Shown here: piece after piece, positions 1-3,673 of the stretch
How positions within the stretch are numbered: position 1 is the first letter of the stretch
Layout: each line of letters starts with the position of its first letter
DNA from: Nitrospirota bacterium
GTDB taxonomy: Bacteria; Nitrospirota; Nitrospiria; Nitrospirales; NS-4
DNA length: 6,329 nucleotides
Assembly (NCBI GenBank): GCA_005877525.1
Contig: VBON01000056.1
Location: forward strand, 1 to 6,329
Reading direction: 5' to 3'
Notes under the pieces: model-generated
Databases searched by the model: none
What the model was told of the DNA's origin: nothing
Seen by the model: the letters and a program-made list of their open reading frames with translations, nothing else
Position numbers and translations under genes: made by a program

Positions 1-146
1 AATACTACACGCGATTGCTCGGCAAGCTGAACGATCAGGAGAGCCGGATTGAGAAGCTGCAGGGCGAGATCGATCGGTGGCAGCGGACGAACGATCAACA
101 GCGCAAGGAGCTGGAGACCTATCTGCTCAATACGACGGTCGGCTAA
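1..146 (+). CDS. C-terminal end of a coiled-coil protein (5' end outside the window)
   Basis: The frame that starts at base 3 is open from the window edge to a TAA stop at 144-146 and gives 47 residues. The sequence is highly charged, with regularly spaced hydrophobic residues (LLGKLNDQESRIEKLQGEID), as expected of a C-terminal coiled coil, and it ends in LETYLLNTTVG. No catalytic motif is visible and the family cannot be named from this fragment; similar tails occur on several uncharacterised families, including some DUF4139-type proteins, but that is only a guess. The gene converges on the rqcH-like gene and the two overlap by 20 bases at their 3' ends (127-146). Being real is supported by the coiled-coil character and by the stop falling just where the neighbouring gene ends. 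Confidence 0.6.
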   Translation, partial: YYTRLLGKLNDQESRIEKLQGEIDRWQRTNDQQRKELETYLLNTTVG

Positions 147-1572
147 CAGACCCTGGCGAGTCTTTGAGCCGCCGCAAGCGGGCGTGGTCTAAGTCCACAA
201 AGAGGCTCCTGTCCTGAGTCACGCTGACGGTCCCGGGAGATTTACCTTTGATCTTGCGCACGTCGCTTCGTCTGGCGTACATGACCTCGCCTTTGCCGCT
301 TTTCCTCAGATTGCTGTAGAGGAGCGCCAACGTCCCCGCGTCGCGTATAGACTCCTGCGGCGCGGCAGCGTCCTTCTCTATTCTGAGCACCACATGCGAG
401 CCCGGAACTCCGCGCGCATGAAACCAGAGATCGTGGCTGCGGGCCAACCCGAACGTCAATTGCTCATTCTCGCGAGCATTGCGCCCGACCAAGATCGGGA
501 GACCGTCCGCAGAAATGAACCGGCGAAAAGATCCCGGCGCCTTCCCTTCTCGACGAGTCGCAGAAGGAATCAATGGTCGCAGCTTGGTCCGTGGTGCCCC
601 GGGACCGTCAGGAGTGACGGGCTGCCATTCTCCTCGTTCAAGCTGACGCCGCTCTGCCACGAGCGCTTGTAGCTCCTGCTCGGCGGCTTCGAGGCGCGGG
701 CGGATCTGCCCTTCTGCTGCAAGATGTTTCCGGTACTTTCTGAAATAGTCCTGCATATTGCCGTGTGTGTCCTTCGCTGGATCCAATGGGAGTACGATTT
801 CCGGGAGACCGGCCTCGAAGTAATCAACGACCGCGATCCGATCCTGTCCTTTGGCGATGGTGTGTAAATGCCCCTTCAGCAACTCTCCGTATCGGCCGTA
901 CTCCCGATAGCGGGCAACCTTCGTCAGATCGCCGGTGAGGCCCTCCAGGCGGCGGGTGGTTTTCTTGATGGCCTTCTGAAGCTCTCGGAGGCGATGGCGC
1001 TGGAGCATGGCTTGCGCGCGCTCGGTCTCCTGTTGCGCATAGCGCCGTTCCATCTCTTCTGAGATCGGAAAGGCGTGTGGATCAAGCGGGGCCTCAGGTT
1101 CGGGATGGCCGATGGTGATCCATGGGCCTCCGAGCGGCGGGGTGTAGGAGTGATGAAGAGGGAGCGCCTTTGCAGCCTGCGGTTTCAGCACCCTGAGAAT
1201 TTTGTCCTGCGCATCCAGCAAGAATTCTCCGATCAACAGCAACGGACCCTCCTGTCCGGCTATTCGCAGACCCACGATGCGATCGCCGCACCACTGCTCG
1301 AGACCGACGAGACGGCCGCCTTCGAGACGTGCGCGGAGGAACTGGCAGAAGTCCGGGGGGCCAGGGGGGTTCAAAGGGCGGCGGCTGAGGAGATGAATCC
1401 GACCCATGTCGGGATCGGCTGAGAGCAGGAGCAGGACGGTCCGCCGGCGTTTGTGAATCTCCAGGGTGATCACGTCTTCGGCCGGCTGGAAAATCTTTCG
1501 AACCGTCCCCCCAAGAATGGCCGGAGCGATTTCCTGGAGGACACGGGAGATTTCGGCTGCGGAAAGCGCCAT
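127..1572 (-). CDS. rqcH: NFACT family ribosome quality control protein, RqcH/Rqc2-like, lacking the HhH segment
   Basis: Bacterial RqcH binds the obstructed 50S subunit carrying peptidyl-tRNA and recruits tRNA-Ala, so that stalled chains receive a C-terminal alanine tail that marks them for degradation. Visible here: an NFACT-N domain at about residues 1-145 (GGTVRKIFQP, LLLSADPDMGRIHL, PPDFCQFLRARLEGGR); an Asp97-Arg98 pair that matches in position the D97/R98 pair needed for tailing in Bacillus subtilis RqcH; a coiled-coil middle region at about 171-315 with family signatures GELLKGHLHTI (229-239) and LPLDPAKDTHGNMQDYFRKY (261-280); and an NFACT-R domain at about 347-465 with DLWFHARGVPGSHVVLR (381-397). 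At 481 residues it is about 90 shorter than Firmicutes RqcH. The missing part falls between residues 145 and 171, where the helix-hairpin-helix domain normally lies. The ATG at 1570-1572 is well placed before the NFACT-N domain, although no strong Shine-Dalgarno precedes it. The product was formerly annotated as fibronectin-binding protein A. Confidence 0.93.
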   Translation of the reverse strand: MALSAAEISRVLQEIAPAILGGTVRKIFQPAEDVITLEIHKRRRTVLLLLSADPDMGRIHLLSRRPLNPPGPPDFCQFLRARLEGGRLVGLEQWCGDRIVGLRIAGQEGPLLLIGEFLLDAQDKILRVLKPQAAKALPLHHSYTPPLGGPWITIGHPEPEAPLDPHAFPISEEMERRYAQQETERAQAMLQRHRLRELQKAIKKTTRRLEGLTGDLTKVARYREYGRYGELLKGHLHTIAKGQDRIAVVDYFEAGLPEIVLPLDPAKDTHGNMQDYFRKYRKHLAAEGQIRPRLEAAEQELQALVAERRQLERGEWQPVTPDGPGAPRTKLRPLIPSATRREGKAPGSFRRFISADGLPILVGRNARENEQLTFGLARSHDLWFHARGVPGSHVVLRIEKDAAAPQESIRDAGTLALLYSNLRKSGKGEVMYARRSDVRKIKGKSPGTVSVTQDRSLFVDLDHARLRRLKDSPGSVSRPSY

Positions 1573-1761
1573 GCGTCAGGATGCCCCAAAACGCTCGCGG
1601 TGTCGCAAGCTGTCATAAAAATAGATCCTAACAAATCTACTGCTTGTGTGAAATGTATTCGAGATCGCTAAGAATTTCGGTGAGTTTACCGATAAGAAAG
1701 TATTCCCCAGTATTGTGAATCGCGCGTCTTTTGAGGATGAGGGGCACGGGACAAAACTTTC
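1573..1761. promoter_or_regulatory. Divergent intergenic region between rqcH and the HTH gene
   Basis: This 189-base gap separates two divergent gene starts and must hold the promoters of both. Its middle part (about 1611-1720) is visibly richer in A and T than the flanking genes. A weak candidate -10 for the rightward gene is TATTGT at 1711-1716, with only a poor -35 (TTACCG, 1686-1691, 19-base spacer). An inverted repeat, TCGGT-N6-ACCGA (1677-1692), overlaps that -35 and could be an operator. I could not find a convincing promoter for the leftward rqcH gene. No RNA gene or terminator is evident. Confidence 0.35.
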
Positions 1762-2109
1762 ATGGAAGAGTCATTGGGACAGTACCTGCAGCGGGTGAGA
1801 ACGGAGAAGGGCTACAGTCTGAGCGATATTTCCGCCATGACGTGCATCGGTTTCGAATACCTGGCTGCGGTGGAAGCCGAAGACCTTCCGAAACTTCCTG
1901 CCCAGACAGTCACAAAATCCTATGTCAGAAGCTATGCCCGGTGCCTACGCCTCGATGAAGCCGACGTGATGAAACGCTTTGCGGAAGCGTCGGGGATCTT
2001 CTACCGAGACCGGGAAAACGCCGCTCTCGCCGCAAGGCTGGCCAACACCCCTAATCCTCTCAAGTCCAGACTGGACGCATTGGTTTCCAACTTCAAACTG
2101 CTCTTCTAG
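1762..2109 (+). CDS. Small free-standing RodZ-type helix-turn-helix (HTH_25) protein
   Basis: The 115-residue product consists mostly of the cytoplasmic HTH domain found at the N-terminus of RodZ: SLGQYLQRVRTEKGYSLSDI (4-23), then FEYLAAVEAEDLPKLP (31-46) and KSYVRSYARCLRLD (52-65). The pattern in which a helix pair is followed by 'LP...VTKSYVRSYAR..LD' is characteristic of this family. Full RodZ proteins continue into a transmembrane helix and a periplasmic domain and bind MreB through this HTH. Here nothing follows except about 38 residues with no membrane segment, ending in hydrophobic FKLLF. It may therefore be a soluble adaptor or a DNA-binding regulator; the sequence does not decide. 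The start is forced: a TGA at 1738-1740 is in frame and no ATG, GTG or TTG lies between it and 1762. Only a weak GGGA (1748-1751) serves as a possible ribosome binding site. Confidence 0.8.
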   Translation: MEESLGQYLQRVRTEKGYSLSDISAMTCIGFEYLAAVEAEDLPKLPAQTVTKSYVRSYARCLRLDEADVMKRFAEASGIFYRDRENAALAARLANTPNPLKSRLDALVSNFKLLF

Positions 2110-2157
2110 ATCGCATCCGGCTGCAGTTCTGGTCGCTGAGGGGGTGGTTATCTCCCG

Positions 2158-2187
2158 CTGGTAGAACCGCGGCGCTTCAGGTACAAT
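2158..2187 (+). promoter_or_regulatory. Promoter of the DRE-TIM synthase gene, probably leaderless
   Basis: A good -10 hexamer, TACAAT, lies at 2182-2187. A weak -35 (CTGGTA, 2158-2163) is 18 bases upstream. The -10 ends exactly 7 bases before the ATG at 2195, so transcription would be expected to start at or beside the A of the start codon. There is no Shine-Dalgarno sequence in front of that ATG, and a TAG in frame at 2162-2164 rules out an upstream start. The same GTACAATT 8-mer with the same distance to an ATG recurs before the next gene. Confidence 0.55.
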
Positions 2188-2194
2188 TCGGCCC

Positions 2195-3598
2195 ATGACT
2201 CTCAGAGAGCCGCTTGAGCGCCTCGCCATTCCGCCCACGCGCTTCACCGAGCATTTGAAGTTTCCAAATCCCGCCGCGCTACGCATTTATGACGATACCC
2301 TGCGCGATGGCGAGCAGATGCCGGGCGTGGCCTTCTCGCCGGAGCAAAAACTGGAGCTGGCCTGCCTTCTATCGGAAATTGGCGTTCATGTGATTGACCC
2401 GGCCTTTCCGGCGGTTTCGGAGTCGGACCGGCGAGCGCTCCAACTGATCGTCACGGCTCAGCGGCAGGGCAAGATCCGTGCGGATATCGAAATCCTTGCC
2501 ATGTGCCGCAGTCTGAAAGAGGATATCGACGCGGTGGTAGACACCGTGTGCTCGGTCGGCGCGAAACCCGACGACGTGAGCGTCCTGGTCCTGTCCACCT
2601 TGTCCGATCTGCACCTCAAGTACAAACTCGGCAAGACTCTCCTGCGTCGCGCCGGTCATCCTGAGGAGCAATGGCTCGACCGACCGATCGAGTATTATCG
2701 GGAGCAAAATCTCGGTCTTATCACCAGTGCGATCCAGTACGCCCGCGAGCAGGGCTTCTCGCGAGTGGAATTCGCAGCCGAAGATGCCTCGCGCTCGGAC
2801 GTGACGTATGGGGAAGTCTGGGCGAAGGCGTGTGTTGCGGCCGGCGGGACGCGCATGTGCTTTTCGGATACCTGCGGAGTCTTCACGCCGGAGGCCGTGG
2901 ACCACTACATTCCGAAGCTGGTGAAGGTCCTCGGGGACGTTCCTCTCACCGCGCATTTTCATAACGACTTCGGTCTCGGCGCAATCAACACCGTGAGGGC
3001 GTTGAGTCACGGGGCCCTGTATGCGGGCGTGACGGCCAACGGCATCGGGGAGCGCGCTGGCAATGCCCCGCTGCATGAAGTAGTGATGGTCTTGAAGATG
3101 CTCTATGGCGTCGAGATCCCCGGCTTCCGTTACGATCTTTTAACCGAGCTTCGACGCAAGGTTGAGGTCTATTCCGGGGTGCCGCTGCAGCCGCATGAGC
3201 CGATTGTCGGGGAGGGGGTCTTCAAACACGAATCCGGCATTCATACCGCCGCCATCGCGATCCATCCGTCGATCTATCAGTTTATCTCGGAAGAATCGGT
3301 CGGAGGCGAGCAGCGGTTTGTGTTCGGCAAGCACAGTGGGGCGGCCGCAGTGGAATCGGTGCTGGCCAAACACCGCAAATTGCTTCAGGAACATAAGGTC
3401 GAGGTCAGCCCTGAGCTGGTGAAGGGCATTCTGGATCGAGTGAAGAGCCTCCGCGAGCAGGCGCTGCCGGAGAAGGGCTATCCCGAAGCGCTCGACCGGC
3501 ATTACCAGCAGTATTACGGCCTTGGACTCTCCGAAGAACGTATTGTCGAACTGGCTTTAGAGGGTCACTCCTCACAACCCAAGCAGCGGCTCTCCTGA
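2195..3598 (+). CDS. DRE-TIM metallolyase: homocitrate/2-isopropylmalate/citramalate/Re-citrate synthase family
   Basis: Enzymes of this family condense acetyl-CoA with a 2-oxoacid in a Claisen-type reaction at a divalent metal. The 467-residue product has a TIM-barrel domain at about residues 28-310. It opens with DDTLRDGEQMPG (33-44; metal-binding Asp34, catalytic Arg37), carries the metal-binding pair in HFHNDFGLG (His254, His256), and has NGIGERAGN (282-290). It continues with the family motifs FKHESGIHTAA (343-353) and FGKHSGAAAV (377-386) and a helical C-terminus. The C-terminus is too short for the complete leucine-sensing domain of LeuA (about 510-550 residues), so classical leucine feedback is unlikely. 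The substrate cannot be read from sequence: homocitrate, citramalate, isopropylmalate or Re-citrate synthase are all possible. No leucine, lysine or nif genes flank it. ATG 2195 is the only start available after the in-frame TAG at 2162. Confidence 0.88.
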   Translation: MTLREPLERLAIPPTRFTEHLKFPNPAALRIYDDTLRDGEQMPGVAFSPEQKLELACLLSEIGVHVIDPAFPAVSESDRRALQLIVTAQRQGKIRADIEILAMCRSLKEDIDAVVDTVCSVGAKPDDVSVLVLSTLSDLHLKYKLGKTLLRRAGHPEEQWLDRPIEYYREQNLGLITSAIQYAREQGFSRVEFAAEDASRSDVTYGEVWAKACVAAGGTRMCFSDTCGVFTPEAVDHYIPKLVKVLGDVPLTAHFHNDFGLGAINTVRALSHGALYAGVTANGIGERAGNAPLHEVVMVLKMLYGVEIPGFRYDLLTELRRKVEVYSGVPLQPHEPIVGEGVFKHESGIHTAAIAIHPSIYQFISEESVGGEQRFVFGKHSGAAAVESVLAKHRKLLQEHKVEVSPELVKGILDRVKSLREQALPEKGYPEALDRHYQQYYGLGLSEERIVELALEGHSSQPKQRLS

Positions 3599-3604
3599 GT
3601 TACC

Positions 3605-3633
3605 TTGCCAGCACTCGGGGTCTCTCGTACAAT
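3605..3633 (+). promoter_or_regulatory. Sigma-70-like promoter upstream of the fused oxidase gene
   Basis: TTGCCA at 3605-3610 and TACAAT at 3628-3633 each match the sigma-70 consensus hexamers at five of six positions and are separated by the ideal 17 bases. The -35 starts only 7 bases after the TGA of the preceding gene, so the oxidase gene has its own promoter despite being co-directional. The -10 ends 7 bases before the ATG at 3641, which places the likely transcript start at about 3640-3641. This leaves only about 25 bases of leader before the oxidase start at 3666. Confidence 0.65.
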
Positions 3634-3640
3634 TTCAGTG

Positions 3641-3673
3641 ATGCCACTGTTGCTTGAAACTCCTCATGAGTGA
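3641..3673 (+). CDS. Candidate 10-codon leaderless mini-ORF overlapping the oxidase start
   Basis: ATG at 3641 sits exactly where the predicted transcript should begin and opens the peptide MPLLLETPHE, followed by TGA at 3671-3673. This stop lies inside the first three codons of the oxidase gene (ATG at 3666-3668), an arrangement that could let terminating ribosomes restart on the larger gene, which has no Shine-Dalgarno of its own. The peptide holds no run of one amino acid, so it does not look like an attenuator leader. It may instead be a chance ORF, or the true N-terminus of the oxidase separated by a frameshift or sequence error. Confidence 0.3.
   Translation: MPLLLETPHE

Noticed and set aside
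168..184. Small GC-rich hairpin (CCGC-N5-GCGG) as a terminator for the first gene
   Set aside because: The stem has only four pairs and no T-run follows, and it lies within the coding sequence of the rqcH-like gene.
1731..1958. A plus-strand frame starting at TTG 1731 with an apparent purine-rich leader
   Set aside because: It overlaps the HTH gene in another frame and its arginine/glycine-rich product matches no family, while the frame from 1762 encodes a clear HTH_25 domain.
2110..2194. Possible terminator or small RNA between the HTH gene and the synthase gene
   Set aside because: No stable hairpin followed by a T-run could be found; the CCGCGG palindrome near 2168 is too short. Only the promoter elements near 2158-2187 are supported.
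2369..3076. A 235-codon open frame on the minus strand
   Set aside because: It is antisense to the conserved TIM barrel of the synthase gene; its composition is arginine-rich with no known motif.
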